Of a DNA stretch of 15,763 bases, positions 6,301 to 13,211 are shown piece after piece. The notes under the pieces are model-generated. The model saw only the letters and a list, made by a program, of their open reading frames with translations. It did not search any database and had not been told where the DNA came from. The position numbers were made by a program, and so were the translations under genes. The DNA lies in contig JALOAG010000020.1 of NCBI GenBank assembly GCA_023228875.1, positions 1 through 15,763 of the forward strand. Direction: 5' to 3'. Position 1 is the stretch's first letter. Each line of letters opens with the position of its first letter. The DNA comes from Bacteroidia bacterium. GTDB lineage: Bacteria; Bacteroidota; Bacteroidia; NS11-12g; UBA955.

Positions 6301-7708
6301 ACTAATGACAGCGTTTGTAGCTTCATTAGGTTTCTTGCCAATGGCATTAAGCCACGGAGAAGGTGCAGAAGTGCAAAGACCGTTGGCTACTGTTGTTATC
6401 GGTGGTTTACTGCTTGCTACATTTCTAACCTTGTTTGTTCTTCCGATTTTGTACATCATTTTTAATAGAGGTATTTCATTGAAAAATAAATCAATAAAAG
6501 GAATATCTGTTTTGATATTGCTATTTATTTCAATCGGAGCTAATGCACAAGATAAAATCACCCTTCAACAAGCTATTGATACCGCTTTAGTCAATAATCT
6601 TACCGTTAAAAATGAAAAATTGCGAATAGAGTATCATCAAAAACTCATCAAATCCAATGCGACTATTCCTGCTACAAACATTGGCGGACAATACGGACAA
6701 ATCAATAGTTTCTATCCTGATTTGAGTTTAGGTATTTCACAAACACTCAGTTTTCCAACTGTTTATTCAAGACAAAAAGATTTGCTGACTGAAGAATGGA
6801 AAAGCAGTGTTTTGAATTTAAAAATAAAAGAAACTGAATTAAAAAAATTAGTTACAGAGGCTTATTTCAATCTGCTTTATATTCAACAAAAGAGAAGGTT
6901 GTTACTGGAAAATGACAGCTTGTTTTCAGAATTTCTAAGTAAATCCATTCTTCGATTTAAAAAAGGAGAAAGCAATATTTTAGAAAAAACAACAGCCGAA
7001 AATCAAAAAGGACAAATTGCACTTCAACTTTCACAATTAGAACAAGATTGGGAAATCCTACAATTGCAGTTTCAGTATCTACTCAACACAACTACAGTTT
7101 TTGTTCCTGATGAAAGTGAAATCTTGTTTCAAAATATATCTTCATTGGAAAACGCAGAGTTTATTTCTCATCCTTTAGTTCAGTATTGGAAACAACAACA
7201 AAACATCGCTGTTGCCAATACAAAAGTTGAAAAATCAAAACTGTTACCAGACATTACTTTTGGCTATAATATAATGGGAATGAAAGGTATGGGTGCAAAC
7301 AATGTGGAATACAACAGTAGTCTTCGTTTTCATTCGGCTCAGATTGGTTTGGGTATTCCTATTTTTAGCGGTAGTCAAAAATCAAAAATAAATGCTTCAA
7401 AAATAAATGAACAAGTAGCCGCCAATGAATACGAAGTGAATTTGAGAAATCTCGAAACAAATTTTGCACAAGCAATGAAGTACTATCAAAAGTATCAAGA
7501 TGCTGTTTTATATTTTGAAAATACGGCTTTAAAAAATGCTGAAATACTTAAAACGACCGCTAATCAGCAATTTTTAAATGGTGAAATCAATTATTTAGAA
7601 TGGGTGTTGCTAATGAACCAAGCGATAAGTATTCAAAGCGATTATATTGAAGCCGTACGAAACAGAAATAATGCCGTAGCAGAAATTAATTATTATCTAA
7701 ATAAATAG
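3362..7708 (+). CDS. czcA: CzcA-type heavy-metal RND pump fused to a TolC/CzcC-type channel
   Basis: The protein has 1448 residues against about 1040-1070 for CzcA alone. Residues 1-1039 are a full HME-RND pump: TM1 at about 13-30, two large periplasmic domains, and TM2-6 and TM8-12 blocks. The TM4 signature DFGxxxDGAxxxVE (D401, D407, E414) is the proton-relay pattern of the divalent-cation (Zn/Co/Cd-type) subfamily, not the Cu/Ag type. Residues 1063-1448 are an outer-membrane-factor domain beginning ITLQQAIDTAL, with two helical hairpin repeats. Between them, residues about 1040-1062 read like an ordinary signal peptide ending ANA-Q. The pump takes ions from periplasm or cytoplasm, using the proton gradient, and passes them through the channel to the outside. 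The adaptor gene follows after 8 bp. The same fusion is, to my knowledge, common in Bacteroidota. Substrate assignment is by motif only. Confidence 0.93.
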   Translation: MLSKIIEFSIKNKLIIGLFVLGLIAYGSYEVKKLPIDAVPDITNNQVQVITVAPALGAPDVERLITFPIEQVNNNIPGLIELRSFSRFGLSVVTIVFDEKTDIYWARQQVTERLQQAQEQIPKGFGTPVLAPVTTGLGEIYQYTVRPKKGYENKYDAMELRTIQDWIVRRQLLGVKGVAEVSSFGGLLKQYEIAVVPEKLMAYGITINDVFNALEKNNQNTGGSYIEKGPTILFIRSEGLVGTMEDIQNIVVKNLPNGMPLLIRDVGEVRLGNAPRYGAMTYNGEQEVSGAVVMMLKGANSNVVIKDIKAQIEKIQKSLPEGVVIEPFLDRTKMVKNAISTVTKNLLEGALIVVFVLVLFLGNIRAGLLVASVIPLSMLFAIILMNTFGVSGNLMSLGALDFGLIVDGAVIIVEAVMHKLSHSKLFAKVNKLSQKEMDSEVKTSASQMMNSAVFGQIIILIVYLPIFTLQGIEGKMFKPMAQTVAFALLGAFLLSLTYIPMMSSLFLSKKISHKETLSDKMMNRLERFYQRFLVKAFRHQKKILATVIGLFVTALFVLSTLGGEFIPSLPEGDFAVETRVLPGSNLNTSVEAVSKASKIILENFPEVEQVVGKTGSSEVPTDPMPVDASDLMIILKDRSEWTSAKTYPELEAKMSKALEDVPGVAFGFQYPVAMRFNELMTGARQDVVCKIYGEDLDTLAYYASKLGQLSNGIKGTEALYVEAVTGMPQIVIKYNRPAIAQYGLSISDINRVVNTAFAGESSGMVFENERRFDLVVRLSGDKRKNLEDVQRLLIATPQGTQIPLSTVANVDIIEGPNQIQRENSQRRIIVGFNVRGRDIQSTVNELQQKVEQQIKLPSGYFVTYGGAFENLQAAKDRLAVAVPISLVLIFLLLYFAFGSVKQGLLIYTAIPLSAIGGIFALALRGIPFSVSAGIGFIALFGVAVLNGIVLIAEFNRLKSEGYTDLKRIVIMGTKTRLRPVLMTAFVASLGFLPMALSHGEGAEVQRPLATVVIGGLLLATFLTLFVLPILYIIFNRGISLKNKSIKGISVLILLFISIGANAQDKITLQQAIDTALVNNLTVKNEKLRIEYHQKLIKSNATIPATNIGGQYGQINSFYPDLSLGISQTLSFPTVYSRQKDLLTEEWKSSVLNLKIKETELKKLVTEAYFNLLYIQQKRRLLLENDSLFSEFLSKSILRFKKGESNILEKTTAENQKGQIALQLSQLEQDWEILQLQFQYLLNTTTVFVPDESEILFQNISSLENAEFISHPLVQYWKQQQNIAVANTKVEKSKLLPDITFGYNIMGMKGMGANNVEYNSSLRFHSAQIGLGIPIFSGSQKSKINASKINEQVAANEYEVNLRNLETNFAQAMKYYQKYQDAVLYFENTALKNAEILKTTANQQFLNGEINYLEWVLLMNQAISIQSDYIEAVRNRNNAVAEINYYLNK

Positions 7709-7716
7709 TCTAAAAA

Positions 7717-8847
7717 ATGAAGAACTTAATTATCATCATAAATATATTTTTATTGTTTACCGCTTGTACCAATAAACAAACAAGCGAAGAACAAGTAAAT
7801 GTACCAACACAAGAAAATGTTGCCAGTCTTACCGATGCACAATATAAAAATGCCGGAATTGAAATTGGTAAAATAGAAATGAAAAATGTTTTTTCTGTTT
7901 TAAAATTGAACGGGAAAATTGATGTTCCGCCCCAAAACATAGTGTCTGTCAGTGTGCCGTTGGGTGGTTATCTGAAATCCACAAAATTATTACCCGGTAT
8001 GCACATTAGCAAAGGAGAAGTAATTGCTGTAATGGAAGATCCTCAATACATTCAATTACAACAAGATTATTTAACTGCCAAAGCCCAATTTGCATACAAT
8101 GAAAGTGAATATTTGCGTCAAAAAGAACTCAACGAAAGTAAAGCAGTAAGTGATAAAGTATTTGAGCAGACAAGAACAACTTATCAAACACAAAATATAT
8201 TGATAAAATCATTGGAACAAAAGTTGAAATTAATCGGATTAAATCCAAATACTGTTACTGCCAATACGATTACAAAAAGCATCAACATCTATTCGCCTAT
8301 CAATGGCTTTGTTTCTGCCGTAAATGTGAATATCGGTAAATATGTAACCCCAAGCGATGTACTGTTTGAGTTAGTCAATCCAAATGACATTCATTTGGCA
8401 TTAACCGTGTTTGATAAAGATGTAAACAAATTGGCTATCGGACAAAAAGTGATTGCGTTTTCCAACAGTAATCCCGATAAAAAATATGAATGTGAAATCA
8501 TATTAATCAGCAAAAACCTAAGCAACGACAACGCTACACAGGTACATTGCTACTTTAAAGAATACGACAAAACTTTATTGCCTGGGATGTTTATGAATGC
8601 AATAATTGAATTGTCAGGTGGCAATGCAACTGTTTTACCCGATGATGCCATTGTTCGTTTTGAAAATAAAAACTATGTGTTTATCGAAAAAGGAAACAGA
8701 CAGTTTGAAATGACGGAAGTACAAATCGGCAATGCAGAAAATGGGTTTACAGAAATTATGTCTGCTGAAAAATTAGCCAATAAAAACATCGTTGTTAAAG
8801 GTGCATATCATCTTTTGATGGTGTTGAAAAATGCAGATGAAGAATAA
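7717..8847 (+). CDS. czcB: CzcB-like RND periplasmic adaptor lipoprotein
   Basis: This gene encodes 376 residues of a membrane-fusion (HlyD/CusB/CzcB) family protein. The signal peptide has a lipobox ending FTAC, so C17 is probably lipidated and anchors the protein to a membrane. Residues about 70-112 hold the first half of the barrel-sandwich (GGYLKSTKLLPGMHISKGE), about 113-172 a Gln/Lys/Glu-rich coiled-coil hairpin, and about 185-225 the second half (SPINGFVSAVNVNIGKYV). Beta-barrel and membrane-proximal domains follow. It bridges the inner-membrane pump and the outer-membrane channel in the tripartite complex, and such adaptors may also hand metal to the pump. It begins 8 bp after the pump-channel fusion, so the two are almost certainly in one operon. 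No extra C-terminal CusF-like domain is visible. Confidence 0.9.
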   Translation: MKNLIIIINIFLLFTACTNKQTSEEQVNVPTQENVASLTDAQYKNAGIEIGKIEMKNVFSVLKLNGKIDVPPQNIVSVSVPLGGYLKSTKLLPGMHISKGEVIAVMEDPQYIQLQQDYLTAKAQFAYNESEYLRQKELNESKAVSDKVFEQTRTTYQTQNILIKSLEQKLKLIGLNPNTVTANTITKSINIYSPINGFVSAVNVNIGKYVTPSDVLFELVNPNDIHLALTVFDKDVNKLAIGQKVIAFSNSNPDKKYECEIILISKNLSNDNATQVHCYFKEYDKTLLPGMFMNAIIELSGGNATVLPDDAIVRFENKNYVFIEKGNRQFEMTEVQIGNAENGFTEIMSAEKLANKNIVVKGAYHLLMVLKNADEE

Positions 8848-8891
8848 AATGGAACAAAAATATTAGTTTGAAAATTTTAAAAATTATAACA

Positions 8892-9356
8892 ATGAAAAAT
8901 CCAGTAAAATCAATCCTTAAAAAAGTACTTATCTTGCTGATTGTCGCTTTAGCACTACTTCAATTCTACCGTCCGACAAAAAATATTTCTACAGAAGTTT
9001 CTGTTAATGCCATAGGACTGCATTATAATGTTCCAGAGCCCGTTGATAAATTGCTAAGAACCAGTTGCTATGATTGTCATTCTAACAATACCGTTTATCC
9101 TTGGTATAGCAATGTACAACCAGTAGCTTTATGGTTAGATGACCATATTCGTGATGGGAAAAAACATCTGAATTTTGATGAATTTAACACCTATTCTGCC
9201 GAAAGAAAACAGAAAAAATTCAAAGAAATAGCAGAAGAAATTGAAGAGGGCGAAATGCCAATGACTTCCTATACCTTGATACATAAAAATGCTAAACTCA
9301 GTACAGCTGATAAAAAGCTTTTGGTGGATTGGACAAAGGAAATGATGAAGAAATAA
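8892..9356 (+). CDS. Membrane-anchored heme-binding domain protein (CxxCH)
   Basis: This gene encodes 154 residues. A single N-terminal transmembrane helix (about residues 9-25) follows a Lys-rich start, so the rest faces the periplasm. A c-type heme attachment motif CYDCH (C59, C62, H63) lies in the context SCYDCHSNNTVYPWY, which matches the short heme-binding domain family common in Bacteroidota (Pfam Haem_bd type). A second conserved-looking stretch includes EEGEMPM, where a Met could serve as distal ligand. I use ATG 8892; a TTG at 8868 is in frame but adds residues before the basic start. It lies 44 bp after czcB and 77 bp before the P-type ATPase, so probably in the metal operon. Its role there is unclear: electron transfer or redox sensing are possibilities, not demonstrated. 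Confidence 0.8.
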   Translation: MKNPVKSILKKVLILLIVALALLQFYRPTKNISTEVSVNAIGLHYNVPEPVDKLLRTSCYDCHSNNTVYPWYSNVQPVALWLDDHIRDGKKHLNFDEFNTYSAERKQKKFKEIAEEIEEGEMPMTSYTLIHKNAKLSTADKKLLVDWTKEMMKK

Positions 9357-9397
9357 TTAGAATATAGGAGAGTTTAGCTCAAAGCTCTAAAAAAACC

Positions 9398-9431
9398 TTA
9401 ATTCATAATTCTTCATTTTTAATTCTTAATT
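9398..9431 (-). repeat. 34-nt AT-rich repeat, copy 1 (inverted)
   Basis: The reverse complement of this stretch matches 14531-14564 at 32 of 34 positions. It ends 2 bases before the P-type ATPase start codon. It is built of AATTAAG-like units, so part of the similarity may reflect low complexity. Confidence 0.6.
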
Positions 9432-9433
9432 CT

Positions 9434-11932
9434 ATGACATTCAACATCCCTTCTCATCTCACAGGTCTCACTTCTGATGAAGTTTTAGCTTCTCAGAAAA
9501 AACACGGCTTCAACAAAATAAATGCCGCTCAAAAAAGTTCTTGGGTTTCGTTACTCTTAGATATTTTAAAAGAGCCGATGTTGCTATTGCTGATTGCCGT
9601 GGCAATTATTTACTTGATTGTGGGCGATTATGGTGAAGCTATTTTTATGTTCGGGGCTATTGTTGCCGTTTCAGGAATTTCTTTTTATCAGAATAATCGT
9701 AGTAAAAAGGCGTTGGAAGCATTGGAAAAACTCAATGAACCTTTGAGTACAGTCATCCGAAATTCAAAAGTAATCCAAATTCCAACACACGAAATTGCGG
9801 TGGGTGATTTGTGTATTATTGAAGAAGGGAAAATGATCAATGCCGATGGAAAAATTGTACACAGCAATGACTTTTCTGTCAATGAAGCATCACTTACGGG
9901 CGAAACATTTTCGGTTTTTAAAAGTCAAGAAACGGAGGATAGAAATGTATATAGCGGGACCTTGGTCGTTTCGGGTTTGGCAGTTTTTGAAGTAGAAATA
10001 ATTGGCGATGAAACGAAATTAGGGAAAATCGGGAAATCCATTCAAGAAATTCAAGAAGAACGCTCTCCTTTGCAAATTCAAATCACAAACTTCGTGAAAT
10101 GGATGGCTGTCATTGGTATTGTCGTTTTCTTGATGGTTTGGGGATATAGTTTTTGGAAATCCGGAGATTGGATTGAAAGTTTATTGGCAGGGCTAACCTT
10201 GGCTATGTCCATTTTACCCGAAGAAATCCCAGTTGCTTTTACCACTTTTATGGCATTGGGAGCTTGGAAATTGATGAAAGAAGGCATTATTATCAAACGA
10301 AGTAGCGTAGTAGAAACCTTGGGAAGTACAACCGTGATTTGCACCGATAAAACCGGAACAATTACCGAAAATTCGATGCAGTTAAAAGCACTTTTTGACT
10401 ATAAAACCAATCAACTTTATGAAGAGGAACAATTGACGAATAATTCACTTTCTGAATTGATACAATTTGCAATGTGGAGCAGTGAACCTGTACCTTTTGA
10501 CCCGATGGAAAAAACCTTGCACAAAGTGTATGAACAAACGCAAAAAGAGGACAAACGACTCGGTTTTCAAATGATACACGAATATCCGTTGGAAGGCAAA
10601 CCACCGATGATGACCCACATTTTTGAAAATGAAAATATCGAACGAGTTATTGCTGCCAAAGGTGCTCCCGAAGCGATATTGGCAGTTTCTAATTTATCTG
10701 AAAAAGAAAAAGACAAGTTGCGTCAGCGTATCAAAGATTTAGGAAAACAAGGCTATCGTTTATTGGGTGTTGCCAAAGCTCATTTTGAAGGAAATCATTT
10801 CCCAAAAAAGCAGCAAGATTTCAACTTTGAATTCTTAGGATTTACTGTGTTTTATGATCCACCCAAACAAGGTATTCAAGAAGTGTTTCAACATATTTAC
10901 GATGCAGGAATTAAGGTAAAAGTAATCACGGGAGATAATGAAGATACCACCAATGCAATTGCGTTGCAAGCCGGAATTAGAAATGCTTCGCCTGCCGTGA
11001 ACGGTACAGAAATTGTCAATCACACTGAAGAAGAACTCATTGACCTTTCGAGAAAAACCACTTTGTTTACCCGAATGTTTCCCGAAGCCAAATTAAAAAT
11101 GGTCAATGCTTTCAAGAAAGACGAAGAAGTGGTAGCGATGTTGGGCGATGGCGTAAATGATGCTCCCGCACTCAAGGCAGCACATATTGGCGTAGCGATG
11201 GGAAATAAAGGCACGGAAATAGCCAAAGCAGCGGCTTCTTTGGTGATTATCAATGATGATTTGGATAAATTGGTCGTTGGAATTGCAGCAGGAAGAAGAA
11301 TTTACGCCAATATCAAAAAAGCAATTCAATACATTATTTCCATTCATATACCGATTATTCTAACAGTCGCTTTGCCTTTGTTTTTGGGATGGATATACCC
11401 GCATATTTTCACGCCTGTTCATGTTATCTTCTTGGAGCTAATTATGGGACCTACTTGTTCTATTGTATATGAAAACGAGCCGATGGAAAAAGGAACGATG
11501 AGCCAAAAACCACGGAAAATGACCGATACTTTCCTAAATTGGAAAGAATTAAGCATCAGTATCATTCAGGGATTAATGATTACCGCAGGGGTGTTATTTG
11601 CTTATCAATTGACCGTTCAGCAAGGCGGAGATGAAGAAACCACGAGAGCGATGGTTTTTACCACTTTAATTTTTGCCAACATCTTATTGAGCCTAACCAA
11701 TCGCTCTTTTACCTACAGTATTTTAGAAACCTCTAAAAACAAAAACAAACTCTTCCCTATCGTTATCGGTGCAACTTTAGTTTTTCTTTTTGCAATATTG
11801 TATGTGCCTATATTTGCTCAGTTTTTCCATTTGGATAGCTTGAATATAAACGAATTAGGCACTTCGTTTTTGATTGCTAGCGTGTCTGTTTTGTGGTTTG
11901 AAGGGTATAAATGGTTGAAGAGGAGAAAATAA
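9434..11932 (+). CDS. P-type cation-transporting ATPase, P2-like
   Basis: This gene encodes 832 residues with the full catalytic set: actuator-loop TGE (155-157), phosphorylation motif DKTGT with D305, and hinge GDGVNDAPAL (571-580). The N-terminal region (1-42) is the short cation-ATPase N domain; there is no CxxC or HMA metal-binding domain and no CPx motif in M4, so this is not a P1B heavy-metal ATPase. M4 carries PEEIP (262-266) where Ca-ATPases have PEGLP. M6 reads LELIMGPTC (E668), without the NxxTD ligand set of Ca pumps. The ion is therefore uncertain: Ca, Mn, or another divalent cation are candidates, exported from the cytoplasm. It follows the heme protein by 77 bp and closes the metal block. 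The gap holds a hairpin-like AGAG...CTCT segment and a 34-nt repeat. Confidence 0.9.
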   Translation: MTFNIPSHLTGLTSDEVLASQKKHGFNKINAAQKSSWVSLLLDILKEPMLLLLIAVAIIYLIVGDYGEAIFMFGAIVAVSGISFYQNNRSKKALEALEKLNEPLSTVIRNSKVIQIPTHEIAVGDLCIIEEGKMINADGKIVHSNDFSVNEASLTGETFSVFKSQETEDRNVYSGTLVVSGLAVFEVEIIGDETKLGKIGKSIQEIQEERSPLQIQITNFVKWMAVIGIVVFLMVWGYSFWKSGDWIESLLAGLTLAMSILPEEIPVAFTTFMALGAWKLMKEGIIIKRSSVVETLGSTTVICTDKTGTITENSMQLKALFDYKTNQLYEEEQLTNNSLSELIQFAMWSSEPVPFDPMEKTLHKVYEQTQKEDKRLGFQMIHEYPLEGKPPMMTHIFENENIERVIAAKGAPEAILAVSNLSEKEKDKLRQRIKDLGKQGYRLLGVAKAHFEGNHFPKKQQDFNFEFLGFTVFYDPPKQGIQEVFQHIYDAGIKVKVITGDNEDTTNAIALQAGIRNASPAVNGTEIVNHTEEELIDLSRKTTLFTRMFPEAKLKMVNAFKKDEEVVAMLGDGVNDAPALKAAHIGVAMGNKGTEIAKAAASLVIINDDLDKLVVGIAAGRRIYANIKKAIQYIISIHIPIILTVALPLFLGWIYPHIFTPVHVIFLELIMGPTCSIVYENEPMEKGTMSQKPRKMTDTFLNWKELSISIIQGLMITAGVLFAYQLTVQQGGDEETTRAMVFTTLIFANILLSLTNRSFTYSILETSKNKNKLFPIVIGATLVFLFAILYVPIFAQFFHLDSLNINELGTSFLIASVSVLWFEGYKWLKRRK

Positions 11933-11948
11933 TTTTTTCAAAAAAATA

Positions 11949-11997
11949 CTGCACTATTAAAAAGTTTATTTACTTTTGCGAGTGAACACTAACTAAC
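11949..11997 (+). promoter_or_regulatory. Second copy of the tetR-type promoter/operator, driving the cupin-efflux operon
   Basis: TACTTTTG (11971-11978) is the -7 element; CTG at 11949-11951, exactly 19 bases upstream, takes the place of the -33 TTG. The candidate operator AGTGAACACT (11981-11990) overlaps the expected start site. Bases 11959-11997 match 1647-1685 at 38 of 39 positions, the one difference making AGTG..CACT a cleaner palindrome here. Similarity fades upstream of -33 and directly downstream of the operator, as expected for shared regulation or a recombined promoter. Confidence 0.75.
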
Positions 11998-12022
11998 ATT
12001 AAATAAACTAAAAGTGAACAGT

Positions 12023-12349
12023 ATGGCAACATTTGATAAAAAGAAGATTTTCAATCTGGAATTAGCAATCGAATACTCCGATGGTGGCGTAATCAGCAAA
12101 CAAGTAACTAAAAGTAAAGCGGGAAACATCACGCTGTTTTCTTTCGATAAAGGAGAAGGGCTTTCAGAACATACAACTCCTTTTGATGCCGTTGTGCAGT
12201 TATTAGATGGCGAAGCTGAAATCACAATTGGAGGTGAAGTTTTTAACTTAGTGAAAGGCAATTCTATTATTATGCCAGCCAATGTGCCTCATTCTCTTAT
12301 GGCAACCGAGCGTTTTAAAATGCTGCTGACGATGATTAAAGGCGAATAA
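12023..12349 (+). CDS. Small single-domain cupin protein
   Basis: This gene encodes 108 residues, forming one cupin barrel. The first cupin motif is represented by EHTTPFDAVVQLLDGEAEI: one His is present, but the second His of the usual HxH is replaced by Thr. The second motif is GNSIIMPANVPHSL, with the expected Pro and His. A metal site, if present, would thus have fewer ligands than a typical cupin dioxygenase, which fits the many small cupins of sensing or unknown function. I begin at ATG 12023; a GTG at 12014 is in frame but only 17 bp from the operator. It is the first gene of the operon after the shared promoter, with a 19-bp gap to the next gene. A detoxification or ligand-sensing role beside the efflux pump is possible, not shown. 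Confidence 0.85.
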   Translation: MATFDKKKIFNLELAIEYSDGGVISKQVTKSKAGNITLFSFDKGEGLSEHTTPFDAVVQLLDGEAEITIGGEVFNLVKGNSIIMPANVPHSLMATERFKMLLTMIKGE

Positions 12350-12368
12350 CTATTAATATGCTGTAAAA

Positions 12369-12788
12369 ATGAACGGAAAATACAATATCGCAATCGGTTT
12401 TATCACTATGGGAACATTTATGCTCTATGGTTTTCTACTAATTTACCTCAGAGATTTTGCACCCAATGCCGAGGAATGGGCAAATTCGTATAGCAACGGT
12501 AAGCATTTTGAAGCACGATTGGCACACGTACACGGTAATTTATTTGCCTTTCTAAATATCGTCATCGGCTTTTTGCTTTTGCATTTCAAAGAGAATATAC
12601 ACTATTCAAAAGCCATTTCTTGGTTGGCTATAATCGGGTTGCTGATGCCAATAGGTATTTGGGCAGAATTGTATTTGGGCTTACCTCCGATTTTTGTTTT
12701 GATTGGTGCACTATCTATGACAGCTTCTGTTTTTATTGCCGGGTTTAGCTTTTTTAAATTTAAAAATGAAATCAAAAAACAACATTGA
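12369..12788 (+). CDS. Four-helix membrane protein with an AHVHGN motif
   Basis: This gene encodes 139 residues with four predicted membrane helices (about 8-26, 55-73, 82-98 and 106-128) and a basic C-terminus. The motif AHVHGN (A52, H53, H55, N57) sits at the start of the second helix. Conserved-looking His in a four-helix bundle is reminiscent of heme- or metal-binding small membrane proteins (for example the styrene oxide isomerase type), but I cannot establish homology from sequence alone. No signal peptide or known domain was recognised. It lies between the cupin and a second four-helix protein, which begins 3 bp after its stop codon, so all are likely co-transcribed. Confidence 0.75.
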   Translation: MNGKYNIAIGFITMGTFMLYGFLLIYLRDFAPNAEEWANSYSNGKHFEARLAHVHGNLFAFLNIVIGFLLLHFKENIHYSKAISWLAIIGLLMPIGIWAELYLGLPPIFVLIGALSMTASVFIAGFSFFKFKNEIKKQH

Positions 12789-12791
12789 TAA

Positions 12792-13190
12792 ATGAAAGCA
12801 CTTAGAATAATACAGACTGTTTTGTTAAGTTTCTTTGGCTTATTAACCGTATTTATGGCTTCGTCTGTCATTTTTGATTTATTCGGTATTCGGGAAAAAG
12901 AAGGTAACTATGTCTTGTTTATCGTTTACACCAATTTGATATGTGGTATTCTGTATTTGTTGGCTGCTTATACCACTTGGACAGAACCAAAATTGAGTTT
13001 TAAAACCTTACTCGTTTCATTGTCCCTACTGATTATCGCATTTGTTGCATTTCAATTTTATATACACAATGGCGGAATACACGAAGAAAAAACGGTAAAA
13101 GCGATGCTATTCAGAATTGTATTTACTGCGATAATGGCCGGTGTTGGTTGGCTGAATTTAAAAAAGAGAAATTTAATTAAAGAAAAGTAA
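12792..13190 (+). CDS. Small four-helix membrane protein of unknown function
   Basis: This gene encodes 132 residues. Hydrophobic segments at about 6-27, 42-64, 70-90 and 103-122 indicate four membrane helices, with a Lys/Arg-rich cytoplasmic tail. I recognise no family. Its start lies 3 bp after the previous stop codon, so translation is probably coupled to the AHVHGN protein, and the two similar-sized membrane proteins may form a complex. It is followed by tolC after 21 bp. An accessory or membrane-stress role for the efflux operon is only a guess from location. Confidence 0.75.
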   Translation: MKALRIIQTVLLSFFGLLTVFMASSVIFDLFGIREKEGNYVLFIVYTNLICGILYLLAAYTTWTEPKLSFKTLLVSLSLLIIAFVAFQFYIHNGGIHEEKTVKAMLFRIVFTAIMAGVGWLNLKKRNLIKEK

Positions 13191-13211
13191 AACAAAAAAA
13201 TTTATCTAATT

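Noticed and set aside
3362..7708. Fusion of pump and channel as a possible assembly or frameshift artefact
   Set aside because: The frame is open throughout, the junction is clean, and this fused architecture is, to my knowledge, widespread in Bacteroidota.
3362..8847. Cu/Ag specificity (CusA/CusB)
   Set aside because: The TM4 signature DFGxxxDGAxxxVE fits the divalent-cation branch, and the adaptor lacks a Met-rich or CusF-like part.
9369..9388. AGAG...CTCT hairpin after the heme protein, considered as a terminator
   Set aside because: It is followed by an A-run, not a T-run, so it would not terminate on the + strand, and no minus-strand gene would use it.
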